Under the pieces are notes generated by a model, which did not search any database, was not told where the DNA came from, and saw nothing but the letters and a program-made list of their open reading frames with translations. Made by a program: the position numbers and the translations under genes. From Adiantum capillus-veneris (Eukaryota > Streptophyta > Polypodiopsida > Polypodiales > Pteridaceae), in NCBI GenBank assembly GCA_014529385.2, contig CM043946.1, positions 37,148,058 to 37,212,057 of the forward strand: 64,000 bases of DNA, written 5' to 3'. Shown piece by piece: positions 22,783 to 33,375 of this stretch; position 1 is the first letter of the stretch, and the number at the start of each line of letters is the position of its first letter.

Positions 22783-25085
22783 CTTGGACCGGATTGGATG
22801 GTTAGAGTTCTTGCACTCAAATGGGGTCCTGATAGTTGAGCTACGCTTGAGAAACTGAACTTGATTGCTATGGATGATGCTCTTGTCTTGAGAAAACTGT
22901 TTTCGGTTTCCTTGCTTGAGGCAAATAAGATTACTATATCCTCTTATGGTTTAAAGAAAGGAGATCATGTGTATCGCATGTGAGTAAAGTTTCTTTAGAC
23001 TTTCAAGAATCTTTGATGTAGAGTTGCTAGTTTTTTGTGATTATTTTAGTTTTTTCTCATCTTCCTTGTTATGTAGTTGGATCCGTAGAGAGGGCCTGCT
23101 ACAAAGGATTTTTGATACGGCCACAAAGTTTGTGGAGGACTTGAGAAACATTGTTGGTGGTATTTTGTTGCCTCATGATTGCTCTCTTGCCTTTGGAGCA
23201 TGACCCTATCTTTATCCTTTGGAGACCTCTCTTGAAGCTAAGACAAAAGATGTTGACAAGCAAGCTATGAAGAAACTGGACACGGTATGCATGGCATCTC
23301 AGCGGTAGCCTACAGGTCAAGCTCATCATACTTTTATTTCAAGCTTTTCATAATTACAAAGTGTGTAGTGATGTTATTTTGTTATTTTGTTTTAGATTTC
23401 TATTATTTCTGGTTGGAAAAGGCTTTCTACCAAGGATTCTATTCTTAGCTAAGCAGTGGGCACAACTATCTACTGGGGAAGGATGCATGCACTCCCCTTC
23501 CATGCATAAGCTCACTACTTGGGAGATGGAGGCATGTCCATGGTGGATAGACATGGCTTTCTGGGCATGTATTGGCGAGAGAGAGAGAGAGTTTCATGAT
23601 ACTATGAGAGGTGGGCACATATGTCGATGTGCCTGTCCCTCTTAGAGTGGATGAGATGATATCAGGTAAATGGTTACTCAAAACAGTCTCAAACATAATT
23701 TGTCTGAGAGCTTTAAATTCTCTTTTTCCTAAAATTATTTGTTTTACATACCAATAACATTGTGTTTTTTTTCTTTTTTCAAGATACAAATACTTCTCGC
23801 AAGGGAAAGGAGGTGATTGTTGAGACTAGGGTGGATGCAAACATGGAGCGAGAGCATGGTGAGCTTTCACTTGCAGTGAAATCGTTTGTTTCGTTCATTT
23901 ATTGGAGTTAAGTCACTTTGTTTAGCCTCTTGTATCGCAGTACCTCTTGGGGAGATTGTTGCAAAGAAAACCATTTCTTTTGTCTACATAGTTCATACTC
24001 CCTTGTCTTCTCTGTCCTCATTGCCTGACTCACAATGCATGGCCATTCTTGGGACTACATAGCCATTGCTGCTGATTTTAGGGCCGGTGTTCGACATCCG
24101 GCATGGATTCGTGTTCATGAGCACATGGGATGTGCACGCCTCAATGGGACCTTGTGTGTGTGTGGTGGGAGAACAGTCGCATGGGCTGCTGATTTTATTT
24201 TTTTGGATCTTCCCTTTGGTGGTTCCCCATTAGCCTCCCCTATTGTACCCCTTTGAGATATTTGTAGCGAGGATCATGTTCGTGCAGGCATGCAGCTTGC
24301 ATATTCGAGTTTGTCAGACTCAGGGTGGTTGTTGATCATGGTCTCTATGGTAGGTTTTTGCTTCAATCATAATTTTATACAATACTTGTCAATTTTTGTT
24401 GTGTGTTTTCTATTGTGACTTTTGAAACCTCTTGCAGGAGCTACCATTGGCTGGGTTGAGAGATTTTGTCGTGCATCAGAGATGGCTATTCATCGTCGCA
24501 TTGTGGTCCTCCATCATGGAGCTTATGGTTATGGTAATAGCTTTAGTGGTCGGCGGATTGAGATAATGCTCTTCTACATATTAACTTGTTTGTTTCTCAT
24601 TTTGGTGTCTTATTATTATTGTGATTGCCCTCTAATTGTCTATGTGGTGGTGTAGTGTCATTGTTCTCTCTTACTTATGGTGCATAGGGTTGGCATGCAA
24701 CCACCTTTCTTTGTGGTTGAGAGCACCCCACTATTTAATCGGCTTGGCATGCAGCCTTTGGATTCTTACATGATGCACCATCTTCCAGAGTCTTCTCTAG
24801 CCAGATCATCATCAGGGGAGCCATGGCGTGGTGGCTTGCAGCGAAGTCACTCTTTTATTGCATGTTTTGTGGAGCTTCTTTTTAGGCCTAGAGGTCTTTG
24901 TTTGGAGTTGGGATGTGGTACATCGCCCGTATAGGCAGCATGCTTAGGCACAAGGCGGGTGTGTGCAGCAGTCAACATTGATGACACTTTGATTTTAGAT
25001 TATGTGCAGCCATTATTTCGCCCTAAAAACAGAAATAGAGAGGGAGCCTCCAACTCTCTTGATGTTGATGATGTGGGTGACATGC
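22783..25085 (+). pseudogene. beta-class DNA methyltransferase-like pseudogene, multi-exon
   Basis: Exon-like pieces with plausible splice sites: about 22783-22979 (donor GTGAGT), 23077-23284, 23784-23858, 23941-24349, 24438-24533 and 24688-25085. The fourth piece has ADFIFLDLPFG, close to the DPPF/DPPY catalytic motif IV of N4-cytosine/N6-adenine methyltransferases, followed by LSDSGWLLIMVSM. The last has RSHSFIACFVELL then GLCLELGCGTSPV (motif I, S-adenosylmethionine binding) and AACLGTRRVCAAVNIDD. Motif IV before motif I is the beta-class order. In-frame stops (after LAFGA, SPIVPL and CGTSPV) and a frame conflict near 24035 mark it as a pseudogene. Family assignment is by motif only. Confidence 0.6.
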
Positions 25086-25350
25086 TTTGGTTAACGTGAT
25101 TTTTTTTTGAAAAGCATAAGGCTCTCGCAATTGTTGCGGCCAAGGAAGTGTAGGTAAGCTGGGCATCGAGAAAATCCCCGGTCGCAAACCGTTGTCACCG
25201 ATTTTGACCATTGTTGGGCAACAAAGAGCGATGCTCCTTTCTTTCGCACTTGGAAATCAATGTAAGTTTGATGGTGGTCTTAAAGGTATTGGCTCGGAAA
25301 CGTGGCTTACTTATATTTAGAAAGTATGTGAAAAGTTGGAGGGGCTAGTT

Positions 25351-25641
25351 GCAAGACAGAGACCTTTGACATCCTGGTGCCGGAGGTGGGTCGCCACTTC
25401 ATGGGCACCGTCACTCCGTGTTGACTTCCGGGAAAGCGCCCAAGACCGACATCCACGGCAAATCCAAGTGCAAGGCAGCATTGAGCCGGGGCCCAAGGCA
25501 TTCAACTGCCACGACACCTCCACTGGCCTCTCCATCACCTTCTACACTCCCGTAGGAGTGCCCAACAAGTGGCTTATCGCCAGCCCTGTGCCCAACTTTA
25601 TCGACGGGGTGCGCTACCAGGGCATTGGCACCTGGGCCTAA
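25351..25641 (+). pseudogene. small unrecognised protein gene, truncated copy
   Basis: Homolog of 46413-46828 without promoter, start codon and first ~40 codons. Readable pieces are TFDILVPEVGRHF, then frame shifts near 25410 and 25465, then AFNCHDTSTGLSITFY and VPNKWLIASPVPNF ending QGIGTWA-stop. A possible polyadenylation signal (AATAAAATAAAG) lies near 25796. The 5' truncation comes from a deletion in unit X, not from a mobile element. Confidence 0.75.
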
Positions 25642-25830
25642 TTATAATTAGATGTATCCATCAAAGTACAATGCTACTACTGCCACTAGTTGTTATGCAG
25701 AGCAACAGCTTTACCACCCTTAAAACTACTATGGAGCAGCTTGAAGTTGTGCTACTCTAAGCGCACCCGCCGCCTACCTGCGGTCCTTTGTAAATAAAAT
25801 AAAGTTCTTGGCGTAAAAGAAAACCAAAGC

Positions 25831-25871
<41 letters not shown>

Positions 25872-26427
25872 GAGGCACACACACACAGAGGCTATGTGTT
25901 TTATCTCTCGTTTTTTTTTTACAAAGTGGACATTTAGTCTCGAGAGTGGAATCTTTCAGTGCCCTTCCCCCGCATACTTTGTTTTCTCCTGCAGTGTTCT
26001 AGGGGTACTTTATGATTATCCTGTAGTGTTGGAGGGACCTTTGTGTTTTAGATACTGTAATTGCGCGAAGTGAAAAATTCATCACCTTTAGTAGGTTGGT
26101 TGTTGTTGCTGGCTTCACTCACTCTTCAGCAAAACTTCTCTTTGCTAAACTCACCTGACCGGCCTTGCTCTAATCTCTATATGTACTTTGAATACAATAT
26201 ATGAGTAGGCACTAGGCAATGCCAAGTATAGATGGAGAACGGCTTGTGATATGCTTTTTTTTAACATAGTTGACATTTACCCTTGCGATCGGTTGCTTAC
26301 AGTGTTGAAGATTGCAACAGTCGCTGCTTCTTCTTGTCAACAATTGTGCGTTGATGTTGTTGCAGCCAATACAACTGGTGATTGTGTCTCTTGAGTGCTA
26401 CACTGGTGTACCCGGTCACTCACAAGC
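25642..26427. other. 3' flank of small gene, unit X
   Basis: 3' UTR-like sequence, a CT tract (about 25832-25868) and non-coding sequence matching 46829-47115 and 47967-48430 in unit Y. The Y-only block 47116-47966 is absent here (junction near 25940-25957). No gene seen. Confidence 0.6.
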
Positions 26428-26865
26428 CCACAGGACTGTGCCAATATAACATTTTGTCACACAGAGCTATTGCAGCTTCTTTCGTTGTTGTGGCTGCATC
26501 TAATACTCTATCACTCACACCAGGTTTGCTGCACTCTGCTAAATACAAAGGGTCCGTAATAACAAAATCATGAGGTTTTAAGAAGATATCTTTGCTTGGT
26601 GTGCTAGTCAGAGATTCTATATTCAAGGTTGGCGTTCGGTTCTCTGGATACATGTTCTCTAAAATAGGCAACTTCTCTAACATACTACCAACTACTACAA
26701 TTGTTGTCAAGTTTTGTGTTGGTAATATATGTATCCCACATATGGAAATCCCCAATAAGTGCACTTTCAAACCCTTCAAGTGCTAAGAATTCTGATGTTG
26801 GAGAAGCAAGAGCTTCCAATGCTGTGAGTTTCATTGCCTTAGCTCGTACATGGTCATGAAACGAG
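26428..26865 (-). pseudogene. unrecognised minus-strand gene remnant, unit X (part 1)
   Basis: Minus-strand exon-like sequence KAMKLTALEALASP, FLALEGFESALIGDFH, LPILENMYPENRTPTLN, DRVLDAATTTKEAAIALCDKML, ending SPVGL at a GTGAGT donor. The same peptides, little changed, occur in unit Y (48431-49114), so the sequence was probably coding before duplication. Small indels shift the frame near 26730. Copia C splits the gene at 26866-26870; it continues at 35947. I do not recognise the family. Confidence 0.5.
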
Positions 26866-26870
26866 GCTTC

Positions 26871-27062
26871 TGAAGGAGTACGAGCGGAAGTGCGATGCGA
26901 GAGAGAGTGCGAGAAGAAGAGCACGACGATATGGTGAACTCGCTCTACTGTAATGTGTAGAGCATAGTGAGTTCTTATTAGGTTTTTACAAAAGAATATG
27001 TGTACATACCTGGCGGCCCGCCCACTTACCTGGGAGACCACATTGGGCTTTATACCCCAACA
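26871..27062 (-). repeat. copia C 3' LTR
   Basis: 192 bp, minus strand TGTTGGGGTATAAAGCCC to ...CTCCTTCA. The adjoining minus-strand AAGTGGGAGGT (27063-27073) is the polypurine tract. Confidence 0.92.
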
Positions 27063-27091
27063 ACCTCCCACTTAAAGTCCAATGTGGTACT

Positions 27092-29212
27092 TTAAGTGTT
27101 AGAGAAGCTACTATACAAGCTAATATACAAGAGATGTAGAGAAGTGATGTAGTACCCTACACCTAACTGCTTGCGAAAATGCGCAAAGCTCTCTGAGGGA
27201 AGTCCTTTTGTAAGTAGATATGTAGGATTTTCTGTGGTGTGAACTTTGACAAGCTGAAGTTGCTTATCCTCGAGCATTTCCCTGATAAAATGATACTTCA
27301 CATCCACATGCTTTGTCTTTGAGTGATAAACTGGATTGCGACGAGCCAATTGTATAGCACTTTGACTATCACAATATAACACAGGCATCTCTTATTTGAT
27401 TCCCAAATCTGTTACTAGTCGATTAAGCCAAATTGATTCTTTGCATGCCTCTGATGCTGCAACATATTCAACCTCTGTAGTAGACTGAGTAACACAATCT
27501 TGTAATTTAGAACGCCATGATACTGCGCCACCAGCCAATGTAAAGACATACCCTGACGTAGACCTTCGGTTGTCTAAGTCACCTGCATAATCTGAGTCTG
27601 TAAAACCCTTTACACTTAGCTCCTGACTCCCATAGCATATACGCATACTCTTTGTAGCTTTCAAGTATCTCAATATTCCTTTCACTGCCTCCCAATGTTT
27701 CTTGCCTGGGTTTGACATGTATCGACTTACTACTCCCACTGCAAATGCAATGTCTGGGCGAGTACCAATCATTGCATACATCAAACTACCCACTGCAGAC
27801 GCATATGGAATCTTATCCATTTCAGCCTGTTCTTCCTCAGACACAGAACAATCTTATTTGCTAAGTTTCACATATGGTGGCAATGGAACACTCAGTGCCT
27901 TTCCCTTCTCCATATTGAAACGTTGCAAAACCTTGTCAATATACTCTGTTTGAGATAACCAAATCAACTTCTTTGATCTGTCTCTCTCAATGCGCATACC
28001 AAGTATATGACTTGCCTCACCTATGTCTTTCATGTCAAACGATTTTTCCATCTTTGACTTCAAAGCTGAAATTTCTTCCAAGTGCTTGCCAGCAATCACC
28101 ATGTCATCCACATACAAAATAAGGATCAGCCAACTACCATCCTTAGCCTTCTTTGTGTATAGACAGTGATCTAACTCACTACGTTTGTAGCCTTGAGAAA
28201 GCATAAACTTGTGGAATTTATGGTACCATGCCCTTGGTGATTGTTTTAAGCCATAAAGACTCTTTAACAACTGGCATAACCAATCTTCCTTGCCTTTCTC
28301 AACAAACCCTTCTGGCTGCTGCATGTAAATTTCCACATCTAAATCACCATGCAAGAACGCTGTCTTGACATCCATTTGGTGCAACACCAAATCTAATATG
28401 GCAACCAATGCAAGAAAGCATCTCAATGTAGTCATCTTGACCACCGGAGAGAAGACTTCATCAAAGTCAATTCCTTGTTCTTGCTTAAAGCCCTTGGCAA
28501 CAAGCCTTGCTTTGTACTTTGGCTGACTATCATGAGCGGTGATCTTATACCTGTAAACCCATTTACAAGGTAGAGCCTTTTTGCCCTGTGGTAATTTAAC
28601 TAGCTTCCATGTCTTGTTTTTATGCAGAGCTGTCATCTCTGACTGCATGGCCAATTGCCAATTCCCGGAGTCCTTCATTTGCACTGCTTCCTTGTAACAT
28701 GAAGTCTCATTGCAATCAGTCAACTTGACATAGTTCATAGATGGAACAAACCTATCAGGAGGTTGCGTGACACGTCCAGATCTACGCACAATAGGTGGCT
28801 CAGGCTCAGCCACAACCTGTGGTTCCACTCTATCCTGTCCTTGCTCCTCTTGAGCCCTGACATTTTGTCTTGCACGTGCGGGTCTATCTTCTTGGAAGAC
28901 AACTCTTCTAATCTCCTCAACCCTCTCTGGTTTAGAATGATATTTGGATTCATTAAAGTGAACATCATTGCTGCGGACAACCTTTCTGGATTCGGGATCC
29001 CAAAGTCTATACCCCATCTCACCAGAATTACCATAGCCTAGAAAGATGCACTTTCTACTCTTTGGCTCAAGTTTGTTCCTAAATTCCTTTGGAACGTGAG
29101 TATATGCCTCACAGCCAAAGACTCTGAGATGCTTGTATGAGGGCATTTTGCCTGACCATACCATCTCTGGCACTGAATCCTTCTGCAAAACCTTGCTAGG
29201 AGATCTATTTAC
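27092..29212 (-). pseudogene. copia C pol 3' half: integrase end, RT, RNase H
   Basis: One reading frame with two nonsense codons (27854-27856 after KLSK, and 27389-27391 after DLGIK). It contains the integrase C-terminal region (LRVFGCEAY, KCIFLGYGNSGEMGYRLWDP), RT (KTAFLHGDLDVEIYMQQPEGF, SLYGLKQSPRAWY, catalytic LYVDDM) and RNase H (FTDSDYAGD, EVEYVAASEA, YCDSQSAIQLA). The upstream half is at 33376-35303, beyond element D; the coding sequence is cut within LVN|RSPS at the TTTAC target. Confidence 0.92.
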
Positions 29213-29382
29213 TGTTGAGATATATATAGTATCTCTATATATAGCACCCTGGTCCCCTCTATATAAACTCATCCTGTGTGATTAGTTGACACACTTTGGG
29301 GTTTGCATATGTGGAGTTGCCTTGCTCTCTCTCTCTCTCTCCCTCTCTCATCTCTTGTCTCAGTTTTCCTCCCTCGTCAACA
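29213..29382 (+). repeat. element D 5' LTR
   Basis: 170 bp TG...CA LTR with an AT-rich palindrome (GATATATATAGTATC), a TATATAA box at about 29260-29266 and a CT tract. It differs from the 3' LTR at a handful of positions and in CT tract length. Confidence 0.92.
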
Positions 29383-29400
29383 TGGTATCAGAGCATGGGT
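29383..29400 (+). promoter_or_regulatory. primer-binding site of element D
   Basis: TGGTATCAGAGCATGGGT directly follows the 5' LTR: complement of the initiator-Met tRNA 3' end, the standard copia primer. It fixes the element's orientation as plus. Confidence 0.92.
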
Positions 29401-30414
29401 CGCATGGACACACTCGACAATCTTGAAAACCTTCATCACAAGGAAGATGAGTTACTTTATTATTATTATTTTTGTGCAAAAACATATGCTTTTCTGTTTG
29501 TTTCGATCACTGCTCTTTTGTATGGGAAAAGAAAAAGCGTTTAAGGAGATTTGTAGCCGTCATAGTAGTCTGCAACGAGTCAGTTTTTCCATGCATGTAA
29601 GCTTATGTCAGAAAGCTGGTTTCTTTTTAGGGTTTTAATAGATTGTTTTCTTGAAAAAAGAAACACACCTCTAGGCCTACTATGAACGAGAATCTAGCTT
29701 GAGAGCGAGAATGAATCTCTTCGAAGACGAGTGCCCAATCGTCGGCGCCATGCTTCAACACACCATTGTCGAGAAGCAGCTCTTCCCAGGTTTCCCAGTG
29801 GTTTCTACCCGGTTAGCGCTAGAGTTACCATTAGTAGTGTTATTGTGAGTGCTATGCTTGTGTTGAACGCGACGAGGAAGAGGATTTGAGGGGGAGGCCA
29901 TGACAAGCACTGGAGAAAGATCAAGCAAAGTGAGATGGATTTTTAAAGGGAGCAAGGTGGTTGCAGGCATCGTAGGCATGAGGCTGCAAGAGGCAGGCAC
30001 CGCCACTCGCGCATAGTACTGTGATGAGAGTTGGCAGAAGCGAGCAAAGATGGCGGAAAAAGAAGAACTGAGCGCCTAGTTTAGCAATATCTCATATTAG
30101 CTCTTGAGTGATGCCAGAATTAGAGGCAGACACTCGCGCAGTTGTGGACAAGAGAGAGTAATATGATGTAGAGACACCAGCCAGTTGTGCTAAATTTAAG
30201 GGAAAGTAATATAAATAGCGCTCAGTGATCTGCACGCAAGCGGATGCTAATTTTGGCCGTGGCGCTCATTTGTACGCATGGCAATGATTTATTTTGCTAG
30301 TTACGTCCATGGAAATTGGGTTGGGAGCTTGCGTAGCTGCTGGACTTCTCAACATACATGCATCGAGAAGACCCAGGTTGCGATGACCTTAGACACTATG
30401 AGAAGGTGCTTCTA
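29401..30414. other. element D interior, first part
   Basis: No Gag-like protein. A minus-strand 83-codon ORF (29755-30006) is Pro/Ser/Thr-rich with no recognised domain. Origin unknown. Confidence 0.5.
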
Positions 30415-30726
30415 TCTTCTTGCTGGCCTGCACTGCTTCCTACATAGATTCGCAAGGGTTGATTTAGTATGCTTGCGCTCTTGTTTCTCGAACTCACACT
30501 TGACAATGTCAAGGTCATCACTAATAAAATCAACACCAGCGGCACTGCTATCATCTCCAGAACATCCTTGGATACGAATTAGAGAGTCAATACAACAAGA
30601 ATTTCTTGCAAAAGAAGGTATTTCCATGCTATCCATAAGAACTGGAGCCTCGTGACACACCTCCTTGATATTCATACCTTCGATGCTTGCATGAGGATGG
30701 ACTTCGCAAAAAAGGGGTTCTTGGTG
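30415..30726 (-). pseudogene. captured exon-like ORF, unrecognised, antisense in element D
   Basis: About 100 codons open on the minus strand, preceded by an AG that could be a splice acceptor (30727-30728). It contains HQEPLFCEVHPHASIEG, MDSMEIPSFARNSCCID and GVDFISDDLDIVKCEFEK. Composition looks coding, and the orientation is opposite to the retroelement, as expected for a host piece picked up antisense. Family unknown; chance ORF not excluded. Confidence 0.4.
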
Positions 30727-31000
30727 CTAATTAACAACCTCGATACATCTGCTTCAGAAATTGCATGGGACATTGGGTAATGCTCCTACTGGAGTTGACC
30801 AAAGCTCTTTGAAGCTATGCAACCTCCGGGCATGGAGCGAAACAAGCGGCTATTATTAGGCATTGTAGATATTAGAGAGCAAGGTGCAAAGGTTCTTGCT
30901 AGATATGGCAGCATCGATGATGAGATCTGCTGGATGCAAGCTTGAATCAGCTATGAGGATGTGTACACCTGGTCAGATCTAGATCAGGGGCTTCCAAAAT

Positions 31001-31243
31001 TTTTCCCTACCAGAGCTTTCTTACAACTATGGAGCCTTAGAGCCTTACATCAGTGGCGAGATTATGGAGCTTCAGTACAACAAGCATCATAAGACGTATA
31101 TAACCAACGTCAACACGGCACTTAAGAAGCTCCATGATGCTAAGGACCCACAATCCATTGTCACCCTCCAGAGTGTGCTGAATTTTAATGTTGGAGGTCA
31201 TATCAACCATACAATTTTTTGGAAGAACTTGGTCCCTGAAAGT
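31001..31243 (+). pseudogene. Mn-superoxide dismutase N-terminal domain fragment inside element D
   Basis: 81 codons open in one frame: [37 protein letters not shown], then [19 protein letters not shown] and TIFWKNL. This is the N-terminal alpha-hairpin domain of mitochondrial-type Mn/Fe superoxide dismutase, with the KHH and GGHxNH segments that carry the first two metal-ligand histidines. The C-terminal domain with the remaining ligands (DVWEHAYY region) is absent from the element. Similarity stops at PES next to a GT, possibly an exon boundary. It is in the sense orientation of D. Non-functional as an enzyme. Confidence 0.85.
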
Positions 31244-32261
31244 GTAATGTTTATTTATCTTTACACTGCAGAGTTTTTGTTTTTTTTTTTGCTTGTTTTT
31301 GTGTATCACCTTGTTGCAATTCTCAAAAATTATCTTCCCTGCATAGAGAGCAAAATAATACAATTTAGATGACGACACCTTCTTCTTTATGTATGGCGGT
31401 TGTGAAGTCCTGTATATCGGACCTTGGAATCATTTGTGAATTATCTTGTGCGATGACAATACTTGGGACTATATATGGACCCTTGGCAATGCCTATTTGG
31501 ATACCCAAGCAAGGGAGATATGGGATGTGATTCCTTAAGGTATGATACTAAGTCGGAGTAGTTGGAGACTCCAAGGCTCGAGATTGAGCTAGCTAGGCTC
31601 TCCAAGCGAGTATGTGAATTAGATGTCTATCCCTTATGTTTTATGTGAGTAGAATATTTTATGTCACGAGTGCAAGATGGATCCTTTGGGGAGCAATAAT
31701 CATTGTAATTATCGAGAGGCATTGTGACTTCATTAATCTATGTTTGTCACATCATTAATGAATGTTACCATCAGTGTCGACATTTGTTTGCAAGCATTGA
31801 CCCTTTAAATTCCTTGAACATCGTAGCATCCAATAGCAATGTTGGTTGCTCTAGCTTGCATCTACATATAAAAATTAAATGAGTTCTTGTCATGAACACT
31901 TCATTTTATTTACGTATGGCATAAATGTTGAAATAATATGTCGCTCGTTCATCATACGCCAATGGTTTGATTACATAGTAGCATCATCATCACGGGGCCT
32001 TGTGCTACCCGGGTGCCTCAGATCTTGATTATATGGTTGCTAAGTCATCATTTGTGGAGTTTGTCACTTATGCTTGGTCAATTGATAATTCTAGATCATG
32101 ACTTTACTAATGATTTTGATAATTCTACGTCACAACCTTACTAATACTTTTCTTGATGATGTGATAGATTATCTCCCATTACTGATAAAGTTTATGTGTG
32201 CTTGGGAGCATGGTATCGAGCTCGATGCTATTCTTGTTACATTGTAATTAGGGCCTCAGTA
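31244..32261. other. element D interior between SOD fragment and minisatellite
   Basis: AT-rich sequence without recognised motifs. It may be intron or flank of the captured gene. No gene called. Confidence 0.5.
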
Positions 32262-32715
32262 TTTCATGGCACTATGGTTGTTATTGTCTCATTGCTCCCT
32301 CATCGTAATGGTGATATGGTTCTTATTGTCTCATTGCTCCCTCGTCGTAATGGTGATATGGTTCTTATTGTCATATTGCACCCTCGTTGCCATGGTGCTT
32401 TGGTTGTTATTTCATATTGCACCCTCGTTGCCATGGTGCTATGGTTGTTATCGTCTCATTTTCTCCCTCGTCGTCATGATGTTATGGTTGAGATCGTCAT
32501 ATTGCACCCTCATTGTCATGGTGCTATGGTTGTTATTGCCATATTGCACCCTCGTATCGTCATGGTGCTATGTTTTTTTATCATCTCATTGCACCCTCGT
32601 CGTCATTGGTTCTATGGTTGTTATCCTCTTATTGCACCCTCGTTGTTATTGGCTCTATGGTTGTCATCATCTTATTACACCCTCATCATCATTGGTGCTA
32701 AGGTTCTTATCATTC
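32262..32715 (+). repeat. 42 bp minisatellite, about 10-11 copies
   Basis: Consensus unit about GCTATGGTTGTTATTGTCTC followed by ATTGCACCCTCGTCGTCATGGT; units are 42-44 bp with substitutions. Because 42 is a multiple of three, two overlapping frames stay open (32196-32756 and 32266-32742) as 14-residue repeats. I treat these as a by-product of the repeat, not as genes. Confidence 0.88.
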
Positions 32716-33207
32716 TCATCATCAGGGACTTGGCAGTTGTGACTATGCACTACTAGTGTTTCATAGCTTTTATGTACCGACTTTGTGTATACATGTGTGC
32801 ACATGTGATTGCATCAACATTATGTTTATTTCTCTATCGTCTATAGAGCAGTGTCGCAAACCATCTCTAAGGAAATTATGATGTGATCATTTTTAACCTT
32901 CACGTCTCGATATGTTTCTTGAATTACTGTTGTTAACAGGATACAAACTACATCAAGGAGCATATCTAAGGAATCAAAGACGCTAAAGCTTTTGCAATTC
33001 AAACCTTAACTTTGTGCTGATTAGAATCTATATGAGCCTTTATGGTCATTTTTGTATATTATGGAGTGATGTAGCTCCTTTGAACTTTGTAAATGTACGT
33101 TTGAGATATTTTAATATAATGGTGGGTGTATATAGAGCTGTGGGTTTTTCCCTTGAGCCCCCAAGGGTTTTTTTATCCACACGTAGGGACCTTCATTTGA
33201 GTGGGGC

Positions 33208-33375
33208 TGTTGAGATATATATAGTATCTCTATATATAGCACCCTGGTCCCCTCTATATAAACTCATCCTGTGTGATCAGTTGACACACTTTGGGGTTTG
33301 CATATCTGGAGTCGCCTTGCTCTCTCTCTCTCTCCCTCTCTCATCTCTTGCCTCAGTTTTCCTCCCTCGTCAACA
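33208..33375 (+). repeat. element D 3' LTR
   Basis: 168 bp match to 29213-29382, followed by TTTAC. Its insertion restored no reading frame in copia C. Confidence 0.92.

Larger units (their letters stand above)
29213..33375 (+). mobile_element. non-autonomous LTR retrotransposon D with gene fragments
   Basis: 4163 bp in plus orientation inside copia C. LTRs of 170 and 168 bp start TGTTGAGATATATATAG and end CTCGTCAACA; target duplication TTTAC (29208-29212, 33376-33380); primer site at 29383; purine-rich GAGTGGGGC before the 3' LTR. No Gag or Pol motif anywhere inside, so it must borrow proteins from another copia. The interior holds a Mn-superoxide dismutase fragment, an antisense exon-like ORF and a 42 bp minisatellite. 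It looks like a gene-capturing non-autonomous retroelement. Confidence 0.88.

Noticed and set aside
24677-24934. An intact methyltransferase gene
   Set aside because: In-frame stops within motif I region and earlier pieces, plus a frame conflict near motif IV, make it a pseudogene.
31001-31243. A functional host superoxide dismutase gene
   Set aside because: Only the N-terminal domain is present, inside a retroelement; the C-terminal metal-binding half is absent.
32196-32756. 186- and 158-codon hydrophobic ORFs
   Set aside because: They are two frames of the 42 bp minisatellite, open only because the period is a multiple of three.
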